From contig JAHJXD010000049.1 in NCBI GenBank assembly GCA_018827685.1, positions 1 to 13,703 on the forward strand: a stretch of DNA of 13,703 nucleotides, given 5' to 3'. This document shows positions 6,781 to 13,066 of this stretch, in pieces. This DNA is from Patescibacteria group bacterium (GTDB lineage Bacteria; Patescibacteriota; Patescibacteriia; Patescibacteriales; GWC2-42-12). Position numbers and translations under genes: made by a program. How positions within the stretch are numbered: the stretch's first letter is position 1; each line of letters opens with the position of its first letter. The notes beneath the pieces were generated by a model, which saw nothing but the letters and a program-made list of their open reading frames with translations, ran no database searches and was not told where the DNA came from.

Positions 6781-7644
6781 TTAATAAAACTCTCTAAGTA
6801 ATTTAAACCAATCATCAACTGATAATTCTTGCGCTCTAATTTTAGGATTAAAACCCGCGTTGGTTATTTTATTTACCGCCTGATTTTGGCTTATCTTAAG
6901 TCCGGCGGCTAAATTATTTTTCAACATTTTTCTTTTAGCGCTAAAGCCGAATTTTACCAATTGAAAAAAATCTTTCTCTCTATTTTTTGGTTGGCGAAGT
7001 GTTATTTTTACAATCGCCGAATCCACTTCCGACCGCGGCCAAAAATTTTCTTTCAGCACAATTTGCTCTATATCTGGCTTGGCATAAAATTGCACTGACA
7101 CGGCCAAAAGACTCATCTTGCCAGGTTTGGCAACTATTCGCTCTGCCACTTGTTTCTGCAGCATCAAGACCATTAGCTCTGGTTTAATTTCAGCTGACAG
7201 AAATTTCCGCAAAAAAATAGAAGTAATATTAAAAGGCAAATTCGCCACAATTTTATTTCTTTGCCCTGACAAGGGTAGCAGAGGGGGTTGTATCACCCCC
7301 TTGATAAGGGGGGGTAGGGGGGGTTGTATTTTAATATCTAATATGCTCTTATTCACAACTTCCACATTCTTAATTCCTTGCGCGATCAAACCAGCGCGTA
7401 AAATTTTCGCCAACTTATCATCCAATTCCACGGCAATTACTTTTTTCACCCGAGCCGCCAGCTTGGCAGTTAAAAATCCCAACCCAGGACCAACTTCTAA
7501 AACAACATCATCTGATTTTAAATCAGCTGTCGCAATAATCTTGTCATAAATTTCTTCTTTAATTAAAAAATTCTGTCCTTTTGATCGCGCAGGTTTAATT
7601 TCATACAAATTACACAGATGCTTAGTTTGTTGCGATAAATCCAT
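6781..7644 (-). CDS. rsmA: 16S rRNA dimethyladenosine transferase RsmA/KsgA
   Basis: The family dimethylates the two adjacent adenines in the 3'-terminal helix 45 loop of 16S rRNA late in small-subunit assembly, using SAM. The protein has 287 residues. It shows KGQNFLI near the N-terminus (22-28), SAM motif I LEVGPGLGFLT (49-59), the acidic VELDDKLA loop (72-79) and the catalytic NLPFNITS motif (135-142). The C-terminal small domain has FGFSAKRKMLKNNL. Between the strand ending NKSILDI and KIVANLP there are about 23 extra residues, IQPPLPPLIKGVIQPPLLPL and a little more, encoded by a repeat (separate entry). The insertion keeps the frame and lies in a surface loop ahead of motif IV, so the enzyme is probably still active. 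The upstream gap contains GTTTTGAC twice but no -10, so it is likely read from the upstream promoter. Confidence 0.95.
   Translation of the reverse strand: MDLSQQTKHLCNLYEIKPARSKGQNFLIKEEIYDKIIATADLKSDDVVLEVGPGLGFLTAKLAARVKKVIAVELDDKLAKILRAGLIAQGIKNVEVVNKSILDIKIQPPLPPLIKGVIQPPLLPLSGQRNKIVANLPFNITSIFLRKFLSAEIKPELMVLMLQKQVAERIVAKPGKMSLLAVSVQFYAKPDIEQIVLKENFWPRSEVDSAIVKITLRQPKNREKDFFQLVKFGFSAKRKMLKNNLAAGLKISQNQAVNKITNAGFNPKIRAQELSVDDWFKLLREFY
7258..7326 (-). repeat. In-frame G/C-run repeat inserted in rsmA
   Basis: Two degenerate tandem copies of about 34 bp lie here. Each begins ATACAACCCCC on the minus strand and continues through a CTACCC-like run to TTRTCARGGG. The first forms a hairpin CCCCCTT/AAGGGGG around GAT. 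The plus strand has G-runs of 3, 5, 7 and 7, including GGGGGGGTAGGGGGGG, a potential G-quadruplex. The unit is translated as IQPPLPPLIKGV and IQPPLLPLSG. Its extreme G/C-runs contrast sharply with the AT-rich gene. Confidence 0.85.
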
Positions 7645-7675
7645 AAAAAAGTCAAAACTGTCAAAACTTTATGAA

Positions 7676-8167
7676 CTATTTAATTCCTGCTATAATATAT
7701 TTATCTAACCAATGAAAAATCTTATCTTTAAAATTAGCTTTGGCCATACAACCATAACAACCGCCAGCTGATGCTAAAACTCCGCTATCCATAGATGTCA
7801 GCATCATACCTCCGGCAATTAGCTGTCCGCCAGGAGTTAAGCCGGCCTTGGCAATAGCAATTTTTGAAAACAAGGCGTTACTACCCATACCACCGGCAGG
7901 AATACCGCTAACATCAGAATAGAGAAGACATCTGGCAGGGTCGGTCACAAAGCACAGCGTGCCGCCAGCGCAAACTCCAGCCGTGACAAAACACGGTATT
8001 ATAATCGCCTTAGTTAACCCAATTTGATAAGGAAAACCCGCAGATGCTTCAACAGCTTTTTGCCAGCGCCAATCAGCAACAACATTTGGCAAAAAATAAA
8101 CAATAAGCCCTAAAACTAAAACAACGTTACCAAAAATTAACCAAATTGTTTTCTTTTTAATAATCAT
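7676..8167 (-). CDS. Unknown glycine-rich membrane protein with six cysteines
   Basis: The protein has 163 residues and I recognise no family. After a basic start (MIIKKK) a hydrophobic helix spans about 7-27, likely a signal anchor that leaves the rest outside the cell membrane. The rest has small hydrophobic stretches rich in Gly and Ala, for example at 54-73 and 112-139. Six cysteines occur at 59, 66, 72, 80, 137 and 140, the last two as CYGC. That spacing suggests disulfides or metal binding. It is the first gene after the promoter at 8331-8359, with a leader of about 157 nt that contains a large hairpin, and rsmA starts 31 nt downstream. Being in the rsmA operon does not tell its function. 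Confidence 0.7.
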   Translation of the reverse strand: MIIKKKTIWLIFGNVVLVLGLIVYFLPNVVADWRWQKAVEASAGFPYQIGLTKAIIIPCFVTAGVCAGGTLCFVTDPARCLLYSDVSGIPAGGMGSNALFSKIAIAKAGLTPGGQLIAGGMMLTSMDSGVLASAGGCYGCMAKANFKDKIFHWLDKYIIAGIK

Positions 8168-8205
8168 AATGAACTTATTTCGGGTTATCTGTATTTTTAT
8201 CTAAA

Positions 8206-8296
8206 GTAAGCTGTAAAAAATATTTATTTTTGAAGCGAGGACTGTTTGAGCGTAGCGAGTTCCGCAGCGAGAAAATAAATATTTTCTACGGCTTAC
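8206..8296. repeat. Long imperfect palindrome element in the 5' leader of the 163-aa gene
   Basis: The arms 8206-8230 and 8272-8296 pair over 25 bp with two mismatches: GTAAGC pairs with GCTTAC and AAAATATTTATTTT with AAAATAAATATTTT. They enclose a GC-richer 41-bp core with GCGAGGACTGTTTGAGCG and CGCAGCGAG. Weaker pairing of flanking GGGTTAT with ATAAACCC extends it. I recall near-identical GCGAGGACTGTTTGAGCG cores in other genomes, which suggests a dispersed repeat; that is memory, not a search. The rest of the intergenic gap 8168-8446 holds the minus-strand promoter and otherwise AT-rich sequence. Confidence 0.8.
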
Positions 8297-8330
8297 AAAA
8301 TAAACCCAATATGAGTTAAATCTTATTTCT

Positions 8331-8359
8331 ATTATATCAATTCTATCAAAAATGCGCAA
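8331..8359 (-). promoter_or_regulatory. Promoter of the 163-aa gene-rsmA operon
   Basis: On the minus strand an extended -10, TGATATAAT, has its hexamer at 8331-8336. A weak -35, TTGCGC (8354-8359), lies 17 bp upstream. The start would be near 8324, so the palindrome at 8206-8296 would be transcribed in the leader. Confidence 0.6.
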
Positions 8360-8446
8360 AATTCAATTTCAAAACTTGAGCTGTCATACTAAAAGTGACA
8401 AGTCGGGAAAATGTTTGTAAAAAATCAACTGCGTAAGCCCCATATT

Positions 8447-9202
8447 ATGAAAAAATTATTAATAACAATCTTAATATCTTTTCTGTTTTTTCCGATTATT
8501 TCTTTTGCGGAAACAAAAAATCTAGCGCAAAAATTATTTGGCAGAATATTATTGCAAGTGCAATCAAAAGGCGAGGCTTGGTATGTTAATCCTGCTGACC
8601 AAAAAAGATACTATTTAGGCAGACCTTCTGACGCTTTTAATATAATGAAAAAAATAGGGCTTGGGGTAAAACATAAAATAATAACCAATTATAAAATTTA
8701 CCCGGCAAGCTTTTTGGGAAAAATATTGATTGATGTTGAAAATAACGGTAAAGCTTATTATATAAATCCAACCGATAAAAAAGCTTATTATTTAGGCAGA
8801 CCTGATGATGCTTTTGTTATTATGAAAAAATTGAGTTTAGGAATTACAAATGAAAATTTAAACCAAATATCTATTGGCCAATTACCACCAATTAAACCAA
8901 CGGATAATTTAAGTATAATGGAACAAGCCGCGATTGCTATTCGCAATAACGACCAATCTAAAATCAAGCCGCTATTTTCTCCAAGCATGGAAAAAATAAT
9001 TGAATATGGCTTGAATTATCTTGATGCTGAAGGCAGACTTACATTGGCAAATATTCTTTCAAGTTCAAGTTTAATTAGTTCAACGGACGATCAAAAAATT
9101 TATTCTACTAAAGTTTATTTTTCATTAGGAGGATATGAAGTGCCTGTTAAATTTTATGTTCAAAAACAGCCTGACAATAAGTGGCTAATAACTAATCTTT
9201 AA
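8447..9202 (+). CDS. Exported protein with two copies of a 43-residue module
   Basis: I take the ATG at 8447 (251 residues) because it puts a classic signal peptide at the N-terminus: MKKLLITIL, a hydrophobic core, and likely cleavage after ISFA (residue 21). An ATG at 8411 would add 12 polar residues. Two homologous modules follow at 31-73 and 91-133, each reading roughly GkIL.V...G.AwYvNP.D.k.YYLGRP.DAF.IMKK..LG. This module is, as I recall, common in secreted parcubacterial proteins and of unknown function. The C-terminal part (about 155-251) looks like a small NTF2-like or DUF4878-like domain, an uncertain guess. The 3' end overlaps leuS by 11 nt, tail to tail, with no terminator between. 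Confidence 0.85.
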   Translation: MKKLLITILISFLFFPIISFAETKNLAQKLFGRILLQVQSKGEAWYVNPADQKRYYLGRPSDAFNIMKKIGLGVKHKIITNYKIYPASFLGKILIDVENNGKAYYINPTDKKAYYLGRPDDAFVIMKKLSLGITNENLNQISIGQLPPIKPTDNLSIMEQAAIAIRNNDQSKIKPLFSPSMEKIIEYGLNYLDAEGRLTLANILSSSSLISSTDDQKIYSTKVYFSLGGYEVPVKFYVQKQPDNKWLITNL

Positions 9203-11669
9203 CAACTATATTTACCAATTTCCTTTTTACAAAAATTATTTTTAAAACTTCGCTTCCTTCTAACCATTTTTTAATTTTCTCACTTTCAAAAGCAATTTTT
9301 TTTGCTTCATCCTCGCTAATATCAGCGACTACATTAATTGTATCGCGCAGTTTACCATTAATCTGAATAACCAAAATAATTTTTTCTTCTTTAATTAAAT
9401 CGGAATTATATTTTGGCCAAGATTGTTTAAAAATAGATTCTTTATTACCAAATTCAGCCCAGAGTTCTTCGGCTAAATGCGGAGCAAAAGGGCTTAATAA
9501 AATAACTAATAATTTATAATTATCAATTGGCAACTCTTTCTGTTTTTCTATTTCATTAACCAAAATCATTAAAGCGCTAATCGCTGTATTAAATTTTAAC
9601 GCCTCAATATCCTCGCTAACTTTCTTGATTGTTTGATGCAGCAATTTTTCTATTTTATTATTCGTAACTTGTTCTGCTTCAGGGTAATTTGTAATTCGTA
9701 ATTTTAATTTCCAAACTCTTTCCAAAAATCTAACTATTCCAATAATCCCTCTGGTATTCCACGGTTTCGTGTCCTCAAGAGGTCCTATAAACATTTCAAA
9801 AAGACGCAAAGCGTCAGCGCCATATTGCTTTACCACATCATCGGGATTAACCACGTTGCCCAAAGACTTGGACATTTTACGGCCATCCTCAGCCAATATA
9901 GTCCCTTGATGCCGCAGTTTAATAAACGGCTCGTCAAAATCAATATGGCCTAAATTATGCAAGACTTTAGTAAAAAATCGCGCGTACAAAAGATGCAGGA
10001 CTGTGTGTTCGGCTCCGCCAACATACAAATCAACAGGCAGCCATTTTTTAATCATCTCTTTGCTGGTAAATTCTTTTTTATTTTTCGGATCAGCGAAACG
10101 GAAATAATACCAAGACGAGCAGACAAAAGTGTCCATTGTGTCTGATTCCCTTCTTGCCTGTCTGCCGCAGTTTGGACATTTAACATTTTGAAATTTTTTA
10201 GAATTAACCAATGGCGATTCTCCTGTTGGCATAAAATCCACGTCAGTCGGCAGTTCAACAGGCAAATCTTTTTCTATCACAGGAACTTCACCGCACTTTT
10301 CACAATAAATTATCGGAATTGGCGCGCCCCAATAACGTTGGCGCGACACCAACCAATCGCGAAGTTTGTAATTTATTTTTTTTATGCCAATTTTTTCTTT
10401 TTCCATCCGCTCAATTAATTTTTTACGCGCTTGTTCCGAAGTTAATCCTGAAAATTCTCCTGAATTAGTTAATTCTCCATCTGCAATAAAACACTCTGCT
10501 TCTGTTCTTATTTCTTCCGCGTTTCTTGGTATATTTAAAAGAACTGGAGGCAAAATAACTTTTCTTATGGGCAAATCATATTTTTTCGCAAATTCAAAAT
10601 CTCTCTGGTCGTGCGCCGGAACAGCCATAACCGCGCCTGTGCCATAATGCGCCAAAACATAATCGGCCACAAAAATCCGAATCGTCTCATTATTGAATGG
10701 ATTGATCCCTTCCACCCCCTCCAGTTTCACGCCGGTTTTTTCTTTGGTCTCGGCCATTCTTTGTAAATCAGTTTTCTTTTTCGCTTGCTCAACATATTTT
10801 TTTACCTCATGATAATTCGTAATTTGTAATTTGTAATTATTAATTAACTCATGCTCTGGCGCCACTACAACATAAGTGCAACCAAAAATAGTATCTACTC
10901 TGGTGGTAAATACTTCTAAAAAAAATTTTGAATCAATGTTTAATGATTTAATTTTGAATTTTATAATACTGCCTTCTGATTTTCCAATCCAATGTTTTTG
11001 CGCTGTTTTAGTTGATTCAGGCCAGTCAACTTTATCCAGACCTGAAAGCAAACCAGATGTCTGTCCATTATCCTCTATAAAATCAGTTATCTTAAAATAC
11101 CACTGTTCTAAATCTTTCTGCGTTACTGGATTTTTACAACGTTCACAGGTGCCATTTTCAGCCTGTTCATTCGCAAGCACGGTTTGGCAACTGTCACACC
11201 AATTAACTTTCCCTTGTTTTTTATAAGCCAACCCATTTTTATAAAGCAGTAAAAAAAACCATTGCGTATATTTATAATAACTTGGATCAGAAGAATTTAT
11301 TTCCCGCGACCAGTCATAAGAAAAACCCATCATTCTCATTTGCTTTTTAAAAGCGACAATGGCTTTTTTAGTGGTGATTGACGGATGAGTTTTTGTTTTA
11401 ATAGCGTAATTTTCAGCCGGCAAACCAAAAGCATCCCAGCCCTGCGGATGCAAAACATTAAAACCTTTCATTCGTGAATAGCGAGAAATTATATCTGTCG
11501 CAGTATAACTTTCAACATGCCCTGCATGCAATCCATGGCCAGACGGATAAGGAAACATATCTAAAATATATTGTTTCTTGGCATGGCTTTCATCATCGGC
11601 GCGACAAAGTTCCGAATGTTTTTCCCAATATTTTTGCCATTTTTCTTCTATTTTTTGATAATTATACAT
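9192..11669 (-). CDS. leuS: Leucyl-tRNA synthetase
   Basis: This enzyme charges tRNA-Leu with leucine and proofreads mischarged amino acids. It has 825 residues, a little shorter than E. coli LeuRS. The class I signatures are present: PYPSGHGLHAGH (41-52, the HIGH motif being HAGH) and KMSKS at 598-602. A zinc ribbon has C158, C161, C175 and C178. The CP1 editing domain spans about 225-425, with the Thr-rich FTTRVDTIFG stretch and VPAHDQRDFEF, whose D354 fits the conserved editing aspartate. The anticodon-binding and C-terminal domains follow. Two short stretches, NYKLQITNY (278-286) and KLKLRITNY (654-662), are encoded by heptamer repeats. It is the last gene of the operon with the phosphoesterase 17 nt upstream. 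It has no Shine-Dalgarno. Confidence 0.98.
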   Translation of the reverse strand: MYNYQKIEEKWQKYWEKHSELCRADDESHAKKQYILDMFPYPSGHGLHAGHVESYTATDIISRYSRMKGFNVLHPQGWDAFGLPAENYAIKTKTHPSITTKKAIVAFKKQMRMMGFSYDWSREINSSDPSYYKYTQWFFLLLYKNGLAYKKQGKVNWCDSCQTVLANEQAENGTCERCKNPVTQKDLEQWYFKITDFIEDNGQTSGLLSGLDKVDWPESTKTAQKHWIGKSEGSIIKFKIKSLNIDSKFFLEVFTTRVDTIFGCTYVVVAPEHELINNYKLQITNYHEVKKYVEQAKKKTDLQRMAETKEKTGVKLEGVEGINPFNNETIRIFVADYVLAHYGTGAVMAVPAHDQRDFEFAKKYDLPIRKVILPPVLLNIPRNAEEIRTEAECFIADGELTNSGEFSGLTSEQARKKLIERMEKEKIGIKKINYKLRDWLVSRQRYWGAPIPIIYCEKCGEVPVIEKDLPVELPTDVDFMPTGESPLVNSKKFQNVKCPNCGRQARRESDTMDTFVCSSWYYFRFADPKNKKEFTSKEMIKKWLPVDLYVGGAEHTVLHLLYARFFTKVLHNLGHIDFDEPFIKLRHQGTILAEDGRKMSKSLGNVVNPDDVVKQYGADALRLFEMFIGPLEDTKPWNTRGIIGIVRFLERVWKLKLRITNYPEAEQVTNNKIEKLLHQTIKKVSEDIEALKFNTAISALMILVNEIEKQKELPIDNYKLLVILLSPFAPHLAEELWAEFGNKESIFKQSWPKYNSDLIKEEKIILVIQINGKLRDTINVVADISEDEAKKIAFESEKIKKWLEGSEVLKIIFVKRKLVNIVVKD
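9684..9704 (-). repeat. Heptamer micro-array in the leuS C-terminal region
   Basis: Three 7-bp units lie in register, GTAATTT, GTAATTC and GTAATTT on the plus strand (AAATTAC/GAATTAC on the coding strand). They encode KLRITNY in the linker before the anticodon-binding helices. The unit belongs to the RRRTTAC family of the 2423-2590 satellite. Confidence 0.7.
10812..10846 (-). repeat. Heptamer micro-array in the leuS editing domain
   Basis: Five 7-bp units lie in register on the plus strand: ATAATTC, GTAATTT, GTAATTT, GTAATTA and TTAATTA. They encode INNYKLQITNY at residues 276-286, in a loop of the editing domain where family members vary. The coding-strand unit is AAATTAC/GAATTAC. Confidence 0.75.
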
Positions 11670-11686
11670 AAAATACTAAATTAGCA

Positions 11687-12133
11687 TCATTTTGTTTTAT
11701 AAATCAGCCAATTTTTCTTATTTTTCAATCTAACTAAAACATACTCGCCTTTTAATTTTTTTCCAATTAATTTAAATTTCATACTTCCATCTTCTAAACT
11801 TCCACTTTCCATTTGCCATTTGCCTTTGTCCCAAATTTCCACAACGCCGGCGCCATACTCGCCTTGCGGAATTATGCCATAAAAATTGATATAGCCCGCT
11901 GGGTGATCTTCCACGGCCACGGCCAAACGTTTTATGCCAACATGCTCAGGCACTGCTTTGGGTACTGCCCATGATTTTAACACACCTTCATACTCCAAAC
12001 GAAAATCATAATGCAAATGACTAGCTTGATGTTTTTGTACCACAAAACGCGACAAGCTATGTTTCTCCACCTTGCCTTTTGGCTCCGAGGTTTTAGTAAA
12101 TTTTCTTTTTTTATAATATTTTTCTAAAACCAT
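11687..12133 (-). CDS. Stand-alone LigD-type 3'-phosphoesterase
   Basis: This 148-residue protein corresponds to the phosphoesterase (PE) module of bacterial DNA ligase D. That module trims 3'-phosphates and 3'-ribonucleotides from DNA ends during repair. The signature FVVQKHQASHLHYDFRLE is at 30-47, then SWAVPK (54-59), VEDHP (74-78) and IPQGEYGAG (88-96). H35, H41, D43, R45 and H77 have the same spacing as the metal and catalytic residues of the Pseudomonas LigD PE domain. No ligase or polymerase domain is fused to it and no ligD or ku gene is in the window. It sits 22 nt after the arginine decarboxylase and 17 nt before leuS, so co-transcription is likely, though a functional link is not evident. 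The N-terminus (MVLEKYYKKRKF) is basic. Confidence 0.92.
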   Translation of the reverse strand: MVLEKYYKKRKFTKTSEPKGKVEKHSLSRFVVQKHQASHLHYDFRLEYEGVLKSWAVPKAVPEHVGIKRLAVAVEDHPAGYINFYGIIPQGEYGAGVVEIWDKGKWQMESGSLEDGSMKFKLIGKKLKGEYVLVRLKNKKNWLIYKTK

Positions 12134-12155
12134 ATATTAGGGAACTGTGGCCCAA

Positions 12156-12806
12156 TCAGGCTGTCCCATTAGACTTGCCGAATCCCTTGTTATTATAATT
12201 TCCTGTATTATTCTGCGGCTCATCCTTAATAACCGGAGCAATCGCATCTTTGCACAAACTATAATCACAAAAAACCGCTACTGCGATAACAGTTGTCCAT
12301 AAACCATCTTTATTGCCTTCGGCCGATTGGCAAATATTGGTAGTTCTAAAAATATGACCACTGGCTTTATAAATTTGTTCTCTTTCCTCCCATGCCTTAT
12401 TTGCATCAAACTCAATACCAAGAGTCGTGGCCAACATACTAGCGGCCAAATCTTCGGCATATTCGCCTGTTTTTTTGGCTATCTCGCCAAAAGCATGATG
12501 CTCGGACAAATATCCATAATTATTGCCATCACTCGGACTGGCTACGCCAATAGCTGCGGAAATCAAACGATTAGGCTCGTTAGTTTCGCTTCTGGCCATA
12601 ACGCAAAAAACTATTTGGCCGGCGTAAAGCATGCTTTCGCCTTTTTCCTTCTGCACAATCTGGCAATTAGGCGGCAGGATGCTTGAAACCATAACTAAAT
12701 TATGTTTCTCAATACCAGCGTTTCTAAGCGCCAGCTCAAAAGAGGCTAATTTGTCTTTATGGGCGCCTACCCCTTTGGTAAGAAACATTTTTTTGGGTGT
12801 GAACAT
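12156..12806 (-). CDS. pdaD: Pyruvoyl-dependent arginine decarboxylase
   Basis: The family converts arginine to agmatine and CO2, the first step of one polyamine route, using a pyruvoyl group made by self-cleavage instead of pyridoxal phosphate. Residues 37-47 read [11 protein letters not shown], matching the conserved self-processing site; cleavage is expected between S41 and S42, leaving S42 as the pyruvoyl residue. Further family-like stretches are GVGAHKDKL (12-20), [11 protein letters not shown] and [10 protein letters not shown]. The length, 216 residues, exceeds the archaeal enzymes of about 165. The extra part is a polar, Asn/Gly-rich C-terminal tail of about 25 residues after VIKDEP. 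No agmatinase or agmatine deiminase is in the window, so the fate of agmatine is unknown. It is the first gene of the operon, behind a good promoter (12889-12916). Confidence 0.92.
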   Translation of the reverse strand: MFTPKKMFLTKGVGAHKDKLASFELALRNAGIEKHNLVMVSSILPPNCQIVQKEKGESMLYAGQIVFCVMARSETNEPNRLISAAIGVASPSDGNNYGYLSEHHAFGEIAKKTGEYAEDLAASMLATTLGIEFDANKAWEEREQIYKASGHIFRTTNICQSAEGNKDGLWTTVIAVAVFCDYSLCKDAIAPVIKDEPQNNTGNYNNKGFGKSNGTA

Positions 12807-12820
12807 ACTTTTTTTATTTT

Positions 12821-12860
12821 TACAAATCTACAAATCTTTTCACAGAATTTGTAATTTGTA
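12821..12860. repeat. Inverted heptamer pair in the arginine decarboxylase leader
   Basis: TACAAAT-C-TACAAAT (12821-12835) is followed after 11 nt by ATTTGTA-ATTTGTA (12847-12860), which is its reverse complement apart from the single C. The result is a 14-bp stem with one bulge, 14 nt upstream of the start codon on the minus strand. It is too AT-rich and lacks a U-run, so it does not look like a terminator. The unit is close to the leuS heptamers. Confidence 0.75.
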
Positions 12861-12888
12861 TACTTTTAGAATAAATTTACTATCTTCT

Positions 12889-12916
12889 ATTATACAGCTT
12901 TCAAATTATTTTTCAA
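12889..12916 (-). promoter_or_regulatory. Promoter of the pdaD-phosphoesterase-leuS operon
   Basis: On the minus strand a -35 TTGAAA (12911-12916) and a perfect -10 TATAAT (12889-12894) are 16 bp apart. Transcription would start near 12882, giving a leader of about 75 nt with the 12821-12860 hairpin. The promoter overlaps the 3' end of the upstream 45-aa ORF. Confidence 0.7.
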
Positions 12917-13043
12917 TGATTATTTTCTGCAGTTTCTTAACCGCGCTTCCGACAACCCTCATTCGCTTTGTTTTTCTTTTTTCACGCGCCTTGAGCCGCT
13001 TTTCAAACTCTGATTCCAATTTATCCAAATTTTGTTTATTCAT
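12906..13043 (-). CDS. Small basic 45-aa protein
   Basis: A complete frame runs from the ATG at 13043 to the TAA at 12906. The product begins MNKQNLDKLESEFEKRLKAR and ends VKKLQKIIIEK. It is almost all charged helix, strongly basic in the middle (REKRKTKRMR), with no cysteine and no membrane segment. Such a sequence would suit an RNA- or DNA-binding or ribosome-associated peptide, but that is only composition. The helical heptad-like pattern and dense packing between dsbA-like and pdaD genes favour a real gene over chance. It lacks a Shine-Dalgarno and starts 23 nt from the divergent DsbA-like gene. Confidence 0.6.
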   Translation of the reverse strand: MNKQNLDKLESEFEKRLKAREKRKTKRMRVVGSAVKKLQKIIIEK

Positions 13044-13060
13044 AAAATAAATGTTATAAT
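13032..13060 (+). promoter_or_regulatory. Promoter of the DsbA-like gene, implying a leaderless mRNA
   Basis: A -35-like TTGTTT (13032-13037), 17-bp spacer and extended -10 TGTTATAAT (hexamer 13055-13060) are present. The ATG at 13067 follows after only 6 nt, where transcription itself should start. The promoter overlaps the first codons of the divergent 45-aa ORF. Confidence 0.65.
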
Positions 13061-13066
13061 ATTCTA

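Noticed and set aside
7645..7675. Separate rsmA promoter (TTGACA, and a GTTTTGAC direct repeat)
   Set aside because: A TTGACA is present on the minus strand, but there is no room for a -10 and start site before the ATG. Read-through from the upstream gene is simpler.
8386..8404. Operator-like dyad TGTCA...TGACA before the plus-strand exported protein
   Set aside because: The arms are only 5 bp and no convincing promoter accompanies it, so it is within chance expectation.
9957..11671. Several plus-strand open frames across leuS (for example 10876-11226 and 10384-10647)
   Set aside because: They are shadows of the strongly supported leuS gene on the other strand, with no domain or start evidence.
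12327..13050. Plus-strand open frames opposite pdaD and the 45-aa gene
   Set aside because: They are antisense to the clearly recognisable decarboxylase and its upstream region and show no protein-like features.
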